Source: Collinsella sp. AF20-14LB (GTDB taxonomy: Bacteria; Actinomycetota; Coriobacteriia; Coriobacteriales; Coriobacteriaceae). From it: 64,000 nt of DNA. Below are positions 39,443 through 48,278 of this stretch, one piece after another (the stretch's first letter is position 1; each line of letters starts with the position of its first letter). The notes under the pieces were generated by a model that had not been told where the DNA came from, searched no databases, and worked only from the letters and a program-made list of their open reading frames with translations. The position numbers and the translations under genes were made by a program. The stretch is taken from the NCBI RefSeq assembly GCF_003459505.1, contig NZ_QRWD01000008.1, positions 1 through 64,000 on the forward strand, read 5' to 3'.

Positions 39443-39946
39443 CTAACCTTGATACGAGGACGCCTTCGGAGGCGTCTTGCCCTTTAGGACCTTGTGATAG
39501 TAATCGTAGGTGAGCGGCGTCTCGTCACTCAGGCGTTCGGCATCCTCGACCTCGCCGATAAACAGTAGATGCGTGCCCACATCCACAGTGTCGATCAAAC
39601 GGCAGCTAAACAGGGCCGCCGCATGCTCGGGCACATAGGGCATGCCCAGAGCCGTCTCGCGGGTCTCGTATTTGGCAAACTTGTCATAGTTGCTGCTGGT
39701 GCGAAATCCAAAGTTGCCAATGTAGAGCATATCCGCCGTCTGGTCGATCACGGTCAGCGCAAAGGCCTTGGCAGTCTCGATCACGCCAGCGGTCACATTT
39801 TCCTTGTTTACGGCAACCGAGATGCGAGGCGGTGCTGCCGTCACCTGCACCGCCGTGTTGATAACGCAGCCGGCACGCAGCCCGTCGGCCGCGGCACTCA
39901 CCACATAGAGCCCACTCGGCATGGTAAAGAACGCAGTTTTGTCCAT
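39443..39946 (-). CDS. Flavin reductase domain protein (flavoredoxin-like)
   Basis: A 167-residue FMN-binding split-barrel protein of the flavin reductase/DIM6-NTAB family. The N-terminal PSGLYVVSAA and the following AGCVINTAVQVTA segment are characteristic, as is VNKENVTAGVI. It probably reduces flavin or relays electrons from NAD(P)H to the rubredoxin encoded downstream. ATG 39946 has GGGGAG 8 nt upstream; the longer frame to 40081 has no ribosome site. Confidence 0.82.
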   Translation of the reverse strand: MDKTAFFTMPSGLYVVSAAADGLRAGCVINTAVQVTAAPPRISVAVNKENVTAGVIETAKAFALTVIDQTADMLYIGNFGFRTSSNYDKFAKYETRETALGMPYVPEHAAALFSCRLIDTVDVGTHLLFIGEVEDAERLSDETPLTYDYYHKVLKGKTPPKASSYQG

Positions 39947-40099
39947 AACAAGTACTCCCCTAACCCGGGATTGAACCTTAAGGCTGTATGTACCCATAAA
40001 AAGCGGCGCCCATAACGGACGCCGTCTTTTGGAAATATATGGCAAAACAGCAAGGAAGACGGGGCGGGCGCGGTAGGGCACCTTCCCGTGAACTCGCTC

Positions 40100-40570
40100 C
40101 TAGCGGTTGCGCTCCTTGAGGGCGCGGTCAATCTCGCGCTGGACATCGCGCTTGGCCATGTCCTCGCGCTTGTCGTAGAGCTTTTTGCCTCGGCCCAGGC
40201 CCAGCAGCAGCTTTACGCGGCCGTCGGTATTAAAGTAGAGCTCCAACGGAACCAGCGCATAACCACGGTTGCGAAGTTTGCCGTCAAGAAAGTCGATCTC
40301 CTTACGGTGCAGCAGCAGACGACGCCGACGGTCGGGATCGCGATTCCACACGCCACCATGGCTATAAGGGTGGATATGCAGGCCGACGAGCCAGCACTCC
40401 CCGCCGCGGATCAGCGCGAAGGTATCGGTAATCTGGCACGCGCGCTCGCGAATCGACTTGACCTCGGTACCGCTCAGTTCAATGCCACATTCGAACGTCT
40501 CGTCGATAAAGTACTCGTGATGTGCCGAACGATTCTTGGAAATGAGCTTGCGCTCGCGCTTACTGGGCAT
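40100..40570 (-). CDS. smpB: SsrA-binding protein
   Basis: A 156-residue tmRNA-binding protein for trans-translation. The oligonucleotide-binding core is seen in FECGIELSGTEVKSIR and AFALIRGG-like (DTFALIRGGECW), IHPYSHGG, and the basic C-terminal helix in GLGRGKKLYDKREDMAKRD. ATG 40570 has GGAGG 6 nt upstream and overlaps the 3' end of the TPR gene by 11 nt. Length is normal. The tmRNA gene itself is not in the window. Confidence 0.95.
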   Translation of the reverse strand: MPSKRERKLISKNRSAHHEYFIDETFECGIELSGTEVKSIRERACQITDTFALIRGGECWLVGLHIHPYSHGGVWNRDPDRRRRLLLHRKEIDFLDGKLRNRGYALVPLELYFNTDGRVKLLLGLGRGKKLYDKREDMAKRDVQREIDRALKERNR

Positions 40571-41477
40571 CGCTGGCCTCCTTGACGCCGTCGGCTCCCT
40601 TGTCGGCGCCTGCGCGCTTTGCCTTGCGCTCGGCGTTAAGCTCGGCATCGCTCTCACGCACCAGCTTAATGATCGCCGCGCATGCCTCCTCGCCCACCAG
40701 GTCGCGGGCACGGACCGTCAGGCGCGTAGCCTCCTGCTTGTCGCCGTCGCTCGCAGCGTCGGTCGCACACATGATCAGGCAGATGGCGATCTCGGCCGAA
40801 GGTGAAGTCGGCACGCCTTGCAGGGCCAGTTCACCCATCACGTGGTCGTCGCTCTCATCAGCGGCATCCGGATAGGTGGTATGGATCTTGTTGAGCAGGC
40901 GCGTCGTATGCGCATCATTGGGCGCCAGGCGCAGCGCCAGACGCGCGCAGCCCACGGCAGCCGAAATGTTCTCGGTCTCGGGCTCCAAGAAGTACTGACC
41001 CAAGTTGGTGTAGGCGCGTGCGGCGCACTTACCGTCGCTCGCGCGCTCCAGCACCGAGAACGAGAGCGATGCCCACTCCTGCTTGTCCTCGAGTGCGCGG
41101 AACAGCTCGGCCAGGTCCAAGCGATAGTTACAGTTCATGGGATCCCAACGTACGGCCTGCATCAGGGCATTCCGAGCACTCACATAATCCTGATGGCGGA
41201 TGTAGGCAAACGCCATGTCGGAGTACAGGCGGTCAAAGGGAACCTCGACCTGCACCAGTTCGCGCGGATCCTTCTCCACGCGGCGATAGGCCAGGCGCTC
41301 AAACTTGCTGTCGAAGCTAAAGTACTGGCGCTTCTCCTCCGTCTTGCACTCGGCGTCGATATACTCCTCGGCGAGCTCCACCAGACGCTCCAACAGCGGC
41401 GTCGCCGTAGCCAGGTCGCCCTGCGCCAGATAGTTCTCGGCATACGTGATGTCTTCCAAGCTGATAGGCAGGTCCAT
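40560..41477 (-). CDS. Tetratricopeptide-repeat-like protein, unknown function
   Basis: A 305-residue helical protein. Several 34-residue-like helix pairs are visible: AENYLAQGDLATATPLLERL, MAFAYIRHQDYVSARNAL, AARAYTNLGQYF and AARLALRLAPND-like segments. It has a Lys/Ala/Glu-rich C-terminal tail and no signal peptide. TPR proteins are scaffolds, and no partner is indicated. ATG 41477 has GAGGAG 5 nt upstream. Upstream lies the tRNA terminator, so it has its own promoter. Downstream it overlaps smpB, so the two form an operon. Confidence 0.75.
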   Translation of the reverse strand: MDLPISLEDITYAENYLAQGDLATATPLLERLVELAEEYIDAECKTEEKRQYFSFDSKFERLAYRRVEKDPRELVQVEVPFDRLYSDMAFAYIRHQDYVSARNALMQAVRWDPMNCNYRLDLAELFRALEDKQEWASLSFSVLERASDGKCAARAYTNLGQYFLEPETENISAAVGCARLALRLAPNDAHTTRLLNKIHTTYPDAADESDDHVMGELALQGVPTSPSAEIAICLIMCATDAASDGDKQEATRLTVRARDLVGEEACAAIIKLVRESDAELNAERKAKRAGADKGADGVKEASDAQ

Positions 41478-41540
41478 GACAACTCCTCGGTCCGGGCGGC
41501 AGACTCAACGCGCGCCTTAAATATCGGTCGATACACAAAA

Positions 41541-41564
41541 CCCGGGTCTCTTGCGAGGCCCGGG
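41541..41564 (-). terminator. Terminator after the tRNA-Gln/tRNA-Glu operon
   Basis: Stem CCCGGGTCTC / GAGGCCCGGG with a 4-nt loop. On the minus strand it is followed by TTTTGTG. It starts 15 nt after the tRNA-Glu gene. Confidence 0.85.
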
Positions 41565-41578
41565 CATTCATTTGTGGG

Positions 41579-41652
41579 TAGCCCGTACCAGATTCGAACT
41601 GGTGATCTCCGCCTTGAGAGGGCGGCGTCCTAAACCGCTAGACGAACGGGCC
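41579..41652 (-). tRNA. tRNA-Glu (anticodon CUC)
   Basis: Cloverleaf on the minus strand: acceptor GGCCCGT / ACGGGCT, anticodon stem CCGCC / GGCGG around CTCTCAA (anticodon CTC), T-arm CCAGTTCGAATCTGG. CCA is not encoded. It is the second tRNA of a two-gene transcript. Confidence 0.93.
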
Positions 41653-41669
41653 ATATGTAGCAAATGCAA

Positions 41670-41743
41670 TGGCTGGGATGGAGGGAGTCGAACCCCCATT
41701 GACGGAACCAGAATCCGCTGTCCTGCCATTAGACGACATCCCA
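41670..41743 (-). tRNA. tRNA-Gln (anticodon CUG)
   Basis: Cloverleaf on the minus strand: acceptor TGGGATG / CATCCCA with encoded CCA, anticodon stem GCGGA / TCCGT around TTCTGGT (anticodon CTG), T-arm with GGGTTCGACTCCC. It starts with U as is usual for tRNA-Gln. It lies 17 nt before tRNA-Glu. Confidence 0.93.
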
Positions 41744-42008
41744 ATGACTGCATCGCTGCGCTCGGCTGTGCCTTTGCGCAAGAAAGAAATATACGGGAAG
41801 TCCCGCCGTGACGCAAGCCCTAATTTTGACTTTTTTGAAATTCAGTCAAATACGGCCGACACGTGAAGGACCTGTGAAGCACCAGCGACACGTACGGTGC
41901 CAAAGCCCGTAAAACATCCCACATCTACCGCTGGTAGATTACAACAATGCAGCACTCACGGCTGATGGCACAATCAAACCGTCATCATTACACGGATATC
42001 GAGGCGCC

Positions 42009-42419
42009 ATGGACGAAGAGCTTGATTACCTATGGGAGACCCTGGGCCTCGAGATCACTGCTGACCTTTGGCCCGAACGGGACAAAATCCATCCCACCCT
42101 GCGCCCCGCCATCACGGTGATGCAGGCAAAATACCGCCGTGCATCCTTTTTGATCATGCGGATGTCATGGCACGCGGGACTCCCCGACCTTAAGCGAATC
42201 CAGGCAAGCCTCGTCGAGCTGTCCGGTATGCCGACTGTCATATCCGAGGCGCACCTGGAGCAGCGACAGCGCGAGCGACTGCAACAACAGCGGATTCCCT
42301 TTATCTGCCCCGGCGTTCAGGCATATCTGCCCTTTATGGACGAGGAGTACTGGAGCGGCAAGCCCAACAAGCACGTAAAGGTCTACGATCCGCACGAATG
42401 GGCACAGCTCGATGATTGA
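42009..42419 (+). CDS. Hypothetical protein, possibly a winged-helix regulator-like protein
   Basis: A 136-residue soluble protein. ATG 42009 has GAGGCGCC upstream. A helical N-terminus with paired motifs (ASFLIMRMSWHAGLPDLKRIQASL) is followed by a Gln/Arg-rich helix and the hydrophobic block IPFICPGVQAYLPFM. Such PG-Q-YLPF blocks occur in poorly characterised DNA-binding-like proteins, but I do not assign a family. It ends in TGA, the rare stop here. It stands alone between the tRNAs and an ArsC-like gene on the other strand. Confidence 0.55.
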   Translation: MDEELDYLWETLGLEITADLWPERDKIHPTLRPAITVMQAKYRRASFLIMRMSWHAGLPDLKRIQASLVELSGMPTVISEAHLEQRQRERLQQQRIPFICPGVQAYLPFMDEEYWSGKPNKHVKVYDPHEWAQLDD

Positions 42420-42491
42420 GCCGAGCGAGCCCGCCGATGGAAAACACGTCCCACCCTGAGCACTCAAAACGGGTCGCGCTTTCCGCAGCCG

Positions 42492-42851
42492 CTACAGCAA
42501 CGCCTCGGCCCAGGCCGCTTCCCTAAAGCCGGGGATCGCAAAGTCGTCGCCCACCAGCAGCGGGCGCTTAACCAGCATGCCGTCAGTCGCCAGCAGCTCG
42601 AAGCACTCCTGGTCCGTCATACCCGCATCCAGACGCGCCTTCAGGCCCAGCTCTCGATATTTCATGCCCGACGAGTTAAAGAAGCGTCGCACCGGCAGCC
42701 CCGAACGAGCAATCCAGGTCGAAAGTTCATCGGCCGTGGGATTGTCCGTAACGATATCGCGGTCGATATACTCAACCCCATGTTCATCCAGCCATGCCTT
42801 GGCCTTTTTACAGGTCGAGCACTTGGGATATTCAACAAACAGTACGGTCAT
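42492..42851 (-). CDS. ArsC/Spx-family thioredoxin-fold protein
   Basis: A 119-residue small protein of the ArsC/YffB/Spx superfamily. A CxxC motif is near the N-terminus (YPKCSTCKKAK), followed by RDIVTDNPT. The conserved LVKRPLLV near the C-terminus is also typical. It could be an arsenate-reductase-like enzyme or an Spx-type regulator; the CSTC redox site favours an enzyme-like protein, but no ars gene is adjacent. ATG 42851 has GGAGG 6 nt upstream. Confidence 0.8.
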   Translation of the reverse strand: MTVLFVEYPKCSTCKKAKAWLDEHGVEYIDRDIVTDNPTADELSTWIARSGLPVRRFFNSSGMKYRELGLKARLDAGMTDQECFELLATDGMLVKRPLLVGDDFAIPGFREAAWAEALL

Positions 42852-42943
42852 GGGAATCCTCCGAATATAGATCGGCCAACACAGGTACATACCATACGAG
42901 GCGCCTTCGCATGATGGGGCAATTGTAGCCCACGGGTCACACG

Positions 42944-43996
42944 CTAAACGAAGCGTACCCCGAATCCGCGTTTGATGAACGGCAGCAGCTCCATTGCCTC
43001 GAACGTGATATGGCCCGCAACGTTCATGCGCTCGTCGCCGGGAAGATCGACCCGCGAAATCTCAAGCTCGCCTTCGTAGCGCCCATAGCCGCTATTGCTC
43101 ACAGCGATCGACCCCGTCTTTCGCGGCAGGCCGGCACCAGTATCCGCCGGCACGGAATCTGGCTTAAGCGTCGTGCGCGACTCCTGAGACCTAAAGATGA
43201 GGGTGCTCGAATCGGGCCGGTCATGATGAATCTGCCCACGTACATAGGCATAGCCGGACTCAAGCTCGCATTGCAAATCCACGTATCCGGCAGAAACTTG
43301 AGCAAACTGTGCCCAACCCGCATCCGAAAGATCGGGGTCGCCGACCAAAACAATGTCGCAATCGGCGCCATGTGCGAGCTCAAGCATGTTGAGGGCAACC
43401 TTTGACGCGCGACCGCGCTGCGCCTCAACCGTCGGCAGTCCCTCGAACACCGGCCCGCGAACGTTGGCATCGCCCGGCACAAAAGCCATGATTTCGAAGC
43501 CGAGCGCCGCAAGACGAAGATTCGTCCGAGCAACATCTTCAAGAGCTAAACCGGTATAAGGCTTGGGATAAAAATTGTGGCAGGCGGCAAAACGAGTCAC
43601 ATCGGCACCGGCTTCTCGCCACGATGCGATTTCATCAGAACTCACTGTCGATGCATTGACCACAATGCGAAATACACCGGACAGCTCCGCGACCCGCTGG
43701 GCACTAAAGCCATAGTCCAAACGAAGGTATTCCAGTCCCAAATCGCGCAAGTCCTCGATGCGCTCAAGCCCGAGCAAATCGCACGTTCGCGGCCCCACAT
43801 CGGCAATGAGCGCAATACCGCGAGCGGAAAGCAGCGACAGCGCCTGGCGAACCTTATCGGCATACGCCGCTCCCCCATCCTCGGGAATATGCAGCGAGGT
43901 AAACGCATAGCGCGCACCCGCCGCGGCACCACGCTCAATTGTCCGCTCAATATCCTGCAGAGGGCTGGAAAGATAAATCGAAATACCCGTTTTCAC
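42944..43996 (-). CDS. mupG: 6-phospho-N-acetylmuramidase-like protein (MupG/DUF871)
   Basis: A 350-residue TIM-barrel protein of the DUF871 family, whose characterised member MupG cleaves MurNAc-6-phosphate-linked disaccharide during cell-wall recycling. Family blocks include FTSLHIPED, LRLDYGF, HNFYPKPYTGL and FVPGDANVRGPVFEGLPT. It is the last gene of murR-murQ-murP-mupG, which fits that role. GTG 43996 has GGAG about 10 nt upstream. A strong terminator hairpin lies between murP and this gene, so it may be expressed less than the others. Confidence 0.85.
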   Translation of the reverse strand: MKTGISIYLSSPLQDIERTIERGAAAGARYAFTSLHIPEDGGAAYADKVRQALSLLSARGIALIADVGPRTCDLLGLERIEDLRDLGLEYLRLDYGFSAQRVAELSGVFRIVVNASTVSSDEIASWREAGADVTRFAACHNFYPKPYTGLALEDVARTNLRLAALGFEIMAFVPGDANVRGPVFEGLPTVEAQRGRASKVALNMLELAHGADCDIVLVGDPDLSDAGWAQFAQVSAGYVDLQCELESGYAYVRGQIHHDRPDSSTLIFRSQESRTTLKPDSVPADTGAGLPRKTGSIAVSNSGYGRYEGELEISRVDLPGDERMNVAGHITFEAMELLPFIKRGFGVRFV

Positions 43997-44019
43997 GCTT
44001 CAACGCTCCTTTAAAAAAG

Positions 44020-44046
44020 GCCGGCGGAGCAGTTAGCCCCGCCGGC
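44020..44046 (-). terminator. Terminator or attenuator between murP and mupG
   Basis: Stem GCCGGCGG (44020-44027) pairs with CCGCCGGC (44039-44046). The minus strand continues CCTTTTTTAAAGG. It lies 24 nt before the mupG start, so it should reduce read-through into mupG unless antitermination occurs. Confidence 0.75.
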
Positions 44047-44113
44047 ACAACCATAGCATCAAGAGATCTGCGGCACGTCAAGACGTTCGAATGACATAGC
44101 GCGCAGTATCAGG

Positions 44114-45544
44114 CTACTCGCCAAAAAACTCGTTGATCTTCTGCTCGTCCACGCCAAAGAACCACATCAGGACAAAGCCGGCGACATAGGCAAGCAGCAT
44201 AGCGGCAACGTAGCCGAGCTGCTGACCAGGAACGACGATCAACAGGCCAAACAGACCGGAAACACCCTGGGAAACCGTGCCGATGTGAAGCAGCGCTGCA
44301 AGCGCGCCGCCAAATCCGGCACCCAGGCAGGCCGTCACAAACGGACGAACGAGCGGCAGCGTAACGGCATACATCAGAGGCTCGCCCACGCCCAGGATGC
44401 CAACGGGGATGGACTCGGCGACATACTTCTTGAGCTTGGCGTTCTTGGTCTTAAAGTACAGCGCCAAACCGGCACCGACCTGGCCGCCGCCAGCCATCAT
44501 AAGGATGGGCAGCAGGTAATTGATGCCCTTGGTAGCGCCGTCGGGATCGTTGAGCATAGCGTGGATCGGCGTGAGCGCCTGATGCAGGCCGACGGACACC
44601 AGCGGCAAGAAGCCTGCCGACAGGATATAGCCGCCCAGGACGCCCAGCTTCTCGAAGATAAAGGTGAGGACGCTAAAGATCGCGGCCGTCAGCCAAGCGC
44701 CAACCGGCTGGATGACAAGCATCAGAGCAAAGGCGCCGATGATGAGCACCAGCAGCGGGGACAGGAACGTATCGAGCGCGTTGGGCATGACCTTGCGAAT
44801 CTGACGCTCCATCCAGGCGAAAAACGCACCAGCGATGAGAGCCGCGATCATACCGCCCGCTGCGGGGTTGTACTGCGCATTGGTGAGCGGCAGCAGAATG
44901 GCAGTGGCAGGATCAGCAGCGCCAGGCGCAAGCAGGGGCATGGCGCTGTTGGCGATGCACATCATGCCGGCGATACCGCCCAGTGCAGCGGAGCCACCAA
45001 ACTCGCGCGCTGCGTTATAGCCCACCAAAATGGGCAGATAGGCGAAGAGGGCCCAACCCATGGAGCGAATGCCCTGATACCACCACTCGCCCGCAAGCGC
45101 ACCCGCCGTCGAGACATTGATGACGTTGCAGATACCGTTAATGAGGCCAGCCGCAATGATGCCGGGAAGCAGGGCGACGAAGACGTTGGAAATCTTCTTA
45201 AGGAAGGCCTGAACCGGTTTGGACTCGTACTTGGCCTTCTGCGCGGCCTTGTTTGTGGCCGCAGCGTCAACTACGCTCTCGTCAGCAACGCCTTTCGCAA
45301 GGCCGGTGAGCTTGGAGAATTCCTCGAGCACCTTATTCACCTTGCCCGGACCCAGCACGATCTGCATCGTGTCGTCCTCGACCAGGCCCATCACGCCGTC
45401 GAGTGCCTTAATACCCTCCGTGTCAACGTTGCTCGTGTCTTTGACGGTCACGCGCAGGCGCGTCATGCACGCCGCGTTTGCGAGCACGTTGTCTTTACCG
45501 CCCAAAAGATCCAGCAGCTTTTGAGCCAGCTCTTTGTTCGTCAT
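44114..45544 (-). CDS. murP: PTS N-acetylmuramic acid transporter subunit IIBC
   Basis: A 476-residue glucose-family PTS permease. The EIIB domain is N-terminal, with phosphocysteine C26 in ACMTRLRV. A linker follows, then an EIIC domain of about ten hydrophobic segments (to residue 470). No EIIA is fused, as in MurP; the EIIA(Glc)-type protein at 17.2 kb could supply phosphate. It would import MurNAc or MurNAc-GlcNAc as the 6-phosphate. The substrate call rests on murQ and mupG next to it. ATG 45544 has GGAGGAG 4 nt upstream. Confidence 0.82.
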   Translation of the reverse strand: MTNKELAQKLLDLLGGKDNVLANAACMTRLRVTVKDTSNVDTEGIKALDGVMGLVEDDTMQIVLGPGKVNKVLEEFSKLTGLAKGVADESVVDAAATNKAAQKAKYESKPVQAFLKKISNVFVALLPGIIAAGLINGICNVINVSTAGALAGEWWYQGIRSMGWALFAYLPILVGYNAAREFGGSAALGGIAGMMCIANSAMPLLAPGAADPATAILLPLTNAQYNPAAGGMIAALIAGAFFAWMERQIRKVMPNALDTFLSPLLVLIIGAFALMLVIQPVGAWLTAAIFSVLTFIFEKLGVLGGYILSAGFLPLVSVGLHQALTPIHAMLNDPDGATKGINYLLPILMMAGGGQVGAGLALYFKTKNAKLKKYVAESIPVGILGVGEPLMYAVTLPLVRPFVTACLGAGFGGALAALLHIGTVSQGVSGLFGLLIVVPGQQLGYVAAMLLAYVAGFVLMWFFGVDEQKINEFFGE

Positions 45545-45601
45545 AACTCCTCCTTGTATTGGGTATCTCTTCTTGATGTCATATCTACTCACGCCGTGCA
45601 C

Positions 45602-46525
45602 CTATTGGGCATCGGCATTGCTCTTCTCATGGCCCCTCACCGCAGCACGGACATGGCCGCGCGCCCGCTCAAGAGCTACCGCAGCCTGCTCGGCATCGCA
45701 GTCCAGCAGCACCGAGACAATAGCGGTTTTTACGTGGCCGCCGGCATCTGCAAGCGCCTGAACAGCGCGCTCGCGCGTGCAGCCGGTCGCCTCCATCACG
45801 ATGTTCTGGCCGCGCACCACCAACTTCTCGTTCGTCTGCTGTACATCGACCATCAGGTTTTGGTACACCTTGCCAATCTTGACCATGGCACCGGTCGAAA
45901 TCATATTGAGAATGAGCTTTTGGACCGTTCCCGCTTTGAGCCTCGTTGAGCCGGTCAGCACCTCGGGACCGGGCACAGGCTCAATGGCAAGATCCGCGCT
46001 CTCCCCGATCTTCGACCCTTGGTTACAGGCAATTGCGATGGTCTTGCACCCAGTTGCTTTGGCGTACACAAGGCCGCCCACCACATAGGGAGTACGACCG
46101 CTTGCCGCCAGGCCAACGACAAGATCCTTATCCGAGAGTCCACGCTCCCGCAGGTCGCTCGCGCCAAGCTCCTCGCTGTCTTCGGCGCCTTCGACGGCCT
46201 TGATAAACGCCGTCTCGCCTCCGGCAATGAGCCCGACGATCAGATCGGGTGACACGCCAAACGTGGGCGGACACTCCGAAGCGTCGAGTACGCCCAGACG
46301 ACCGCTGGTGCCTGCGCCCATGTAAAAGACGCGCCCGCCGCGCTCGAGTGCCTCAGCAGCCCAGTCGATTGCTGTGGCAACCTGGGGCAACACTTTCGTG
46401 ACCGACTGGACGGCACGAAGATCCTCATCATTCATCGTCGTGACGATTTGCAGCGATGTCATCGTATCGAGGTCCATTGACCTTTGATTACGCTGTTCGG
46501 TCGTGAATTTTGTTAAATCGAGCAT
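45602..46525 (-). CDS. murQ: N-acetylmuramic acid 6-phosphate etherase
   Basis: A 307-residue SIS-domain enzyme that removes the lactyl ether from MurNAc-6-phosphate to give GlcNAc-6-phosphate. Family motifs are TTEQRNQRSMDLD at the N-terminus, GAGTSGRLGVLDASECPPTF, and the C-terminal CTRERAVQALADAGGHVK. Length is typical. ATG 46525 has AGGTGA 6 nt upstream. It lies 10 nt after the murR stop and 57 nt before murP. Confidence 0.93.
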   Translation of the reverse strand: MLDLTKFTTEQRNQRSMDLDTMTSLQIVTTMNDEDLRAVQSVTKVLPQVATAIDWAAEALERGGRVFYMGAGTSGRLGVLDASECPPTFGVSPDLIVGLIAGGETAFIKAVEGAEDSEELGASDLRERGLSDKDLVVGLAASGRTPYVVGGLVYAKATGCKTIAIACNQGSKIGESADLAIEPVPGPEVLTGSTRLKAGTVQKLILNMISTGAMVKIGKVYQNLMVDVQQTNEKLVVRGQNIVMEATGCTRERAVQALADAGGHVKTAIVSVLLDCDAEQAAVALERARGHVRAAVRGHEKSNADAQ

Positions 46526-46535
46526 TTCATTCACC

Positions 46536-47387
46536 TCATCTTTCCTGTTTCTCGATGTAGTTTTGCTTAATGACATGCGTCGCCCGCTCGTAGTCGCTGG
46601 CAACGTAAGCAGCGTACAGGGCATCGACAACCATAAGCTGGGCCATACGCGAGGCCATGGCACCGCTGCGGACCAAGGGCTCGCTTGCAGCAACGCCGAG
46701 CACGGCATCGGCCATGGTGGCAAGCTTGGACGATCCATCTACTTTGGTAACGGCCACAACGAGACAGTTGTGACGTTGAGCCTCAGCAGTGCAGTCCAGC
46801 ACCTCTTGCGTCAAGCCCGAGTAGCTAAAGGCGATTGCCATATCGCCCTCATGCATGTTCTTGGCACACAGGAGCTGATCATGCCAGTCGTCGTACAGAT
46901 GGCACTCTTTGTCGACACGCATGAGCTTTTGCGCCAGATCGTGCGCGACCAAACGAGAGGCACCGATACCGAACAGATTGACCGCGCGTGCCCGCTTAAG
47001 ATGGGCCGCGCATCGCTCCAAAACGGTGTAATCGAGCGTTCGCGCCGTCGCTTCGATCGTACGCACGTTGCTTTTCATCACCTTCCCCACGATACGTTCG
47101 ACGCTGTCATCCATGGAGATGTCCTCGAGGGCAACGTCTTTCTTGTCACCCAAGAGCGCCAATTCAGCAATCAGTTCGCGCTGGAACTCCTTGTAGCCCG
47201 CAAAACCCAAACGCTTGCAAAAACGCAAAATGCTCGAGGGCGAGGAGAACGTGGCATCGGCAAGACTGCGGACGGACAGCCCGACCACCTCATGCGGATG
47301 AGCGCTTACATATGCGATGACATTGCGTTCCGCCGGGCTCGCGCTGAGTTCACGCTCGCGAAGCCGCAAAAGCAATCCGTTTGCCAT
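46536..47387 (-). CDS. murR: MurR/RpiR-family transcriptional regulator
   Basis: A 283-residue regulator with an N-terminal HTH_6 domain (about 1-77, including SPSSILRFCKRLGF) and a C-terminal SIS sugar-phosphate-binding domain (FGIGASRLVAHDLAQK and AIAFSYSGLT). It probably controls the mur operon in response to MurNAc-6-phosphate. ATG 47387 has GGAGG 8 nt upstream; the GTG at 47396 overlaps the ribosome site and is excluded. It ends in TGA. It is the first gene of the operon. Confidence 0.85.
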   Translation of the reverse strand: MANGLLLRLRERELSASPAERNVIAYVSAHPHEVVGLSVRSLADATFSSPSSILRFCKRLGFAGYKEFQRELIAELALLGDKKDVALEDISMDDSVERIVGKVMKSNVRTIEATARTLDYTVLERCAAHLKRARAVNLFGIGASRLVAHDLAQKLMRVDKECHLYDDWHDQLLCAKNMHEGDMAIAFSYSGLTQEVLDCTAEAQRHNCLVVAVTKVDGSSKLATMADAVLGVAASEPLVRSGAMASRMAQLMVVDALYAAYVASDYERATHVIKQNYIEKQER

Positions 47388-47486
47388 CTCAAACACCTCC
47401 GTTGAGAAGAATTAAAGACCAACGAACGATTCGTACCGGATACAAACAGCTTTTGCGGTACATTGTGCCGCATCGTGGCGCACAAA

Positions 47487-47510
47487 GGGCGAGCGTTCTA
47501 CCGCTCGCCC
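47487..47510 (-). terminator. Terminator downstream of the VanZ-like gene
   Basis: Stem GGGCGAGCG (47487-47495) pairs with CGCTCGCCC (47502-47510). The minus strand continues TTTGTG, a weak T-run. It lies about 80 nt past the VanZ-like stop. Confidence 0.55.
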
Positions 47511-47591
47511 CTCAAATCCGACCGCTCGGAAATACGCGCGACACAAAATAATTCAACAAGGTCGCATTATCAGAAACGGGTTTGTTACCGG

Positions 47592-48167
47592 CTAGCGCCT
47601 CGCATGGGCGCCGATGGGGCGCGTCACGTGGTGTACCCATGCGGAGACCAGCAATACCAACAGCATGGCGGTGACATAGCCCACGGCATCGAAGCCCAGG
47701 TCGATCATGTCGAAATGACGACCAGGAACAAAGATCTTGTGCACTTGGTCGCCGACAGAGCAGACGGCGCAAAAGAGCGCAGCGAGTGCGTACCGGAATC
47801 GCGCGCATGGCAGGCATTCGCCCAGGCATGCCACTGTCGTCGAAGCAAACAGTCCTACAAAGAAGAACTCAACGGTATGTGCGACGCGACGAATGTTGGC
47901 ACCCATCCACAGACGAACGGGCGCAAGCGGATCGGGATGAACGGTGGCAGTCGTTGAATCCGCGCCCTCGACGGCATCCCCCGCCTGGGACTCCTGCGCG
48001 GCGTCGGGTCGCATGTCCGCGGCCCGTCCTTCCACCGCGCGCGCAGTGGACTCGCTGAGCGATGACGTCTGCTCCACGTTTTGCCCCGTCAGTATCCAAA
48101 TACTTGCCAGCGTCACGACCAGCAGGACAACCGAAATCCATCCGACTATGTGCTTCACACGCGCCAA
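47592..48167 (-). CDS. VanZ-like family membrane protein
   Basis: A 191-residue membrane protein. One N-terminal helix (8-28) is followed by a polar, Ala/Glu-rich extracytoplasmic insertion (about 30-85) and three further helices with the VanZ-like NIRRVAHTVEFF and GRHFDMIDLGFDAVGY motifs. VanZ raises teicoplanin resistance by an unclear route; most homologs have no known role. The start is TTG 48167, with GGAGG 7 nt upstream; the next in-frame GTG lies too far from it. Confidence 0.75.
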   Translation of the reverse strand: MARVKHIVGWISVVLLVVTLASIWILTGQNVEQTSSLSESTARAVEGRAADMRPDAAQESQAGDAVEGADSTTATVHPDPLAPVRLWMGANIRRVAHTVEFFFVGLFASTTVACLGECLPCARFRYALAALFCAVCSVGDQVHKIFVPGRHFDMIDLGFDAVGYVTAMLLVLLVSAWVHHVTRPIGAHARR

Positions 48168-48278
48168 GGGCTAACCTCCGTCATTTTTTGAGCAGCAGCG
48201 AGTGTACCCCCAAATGCAGTTGCCGCCGTAGCGAAATCCAAAATGTTCGAATCGGGGCGCCAAAGGACCGCGGCGCCC

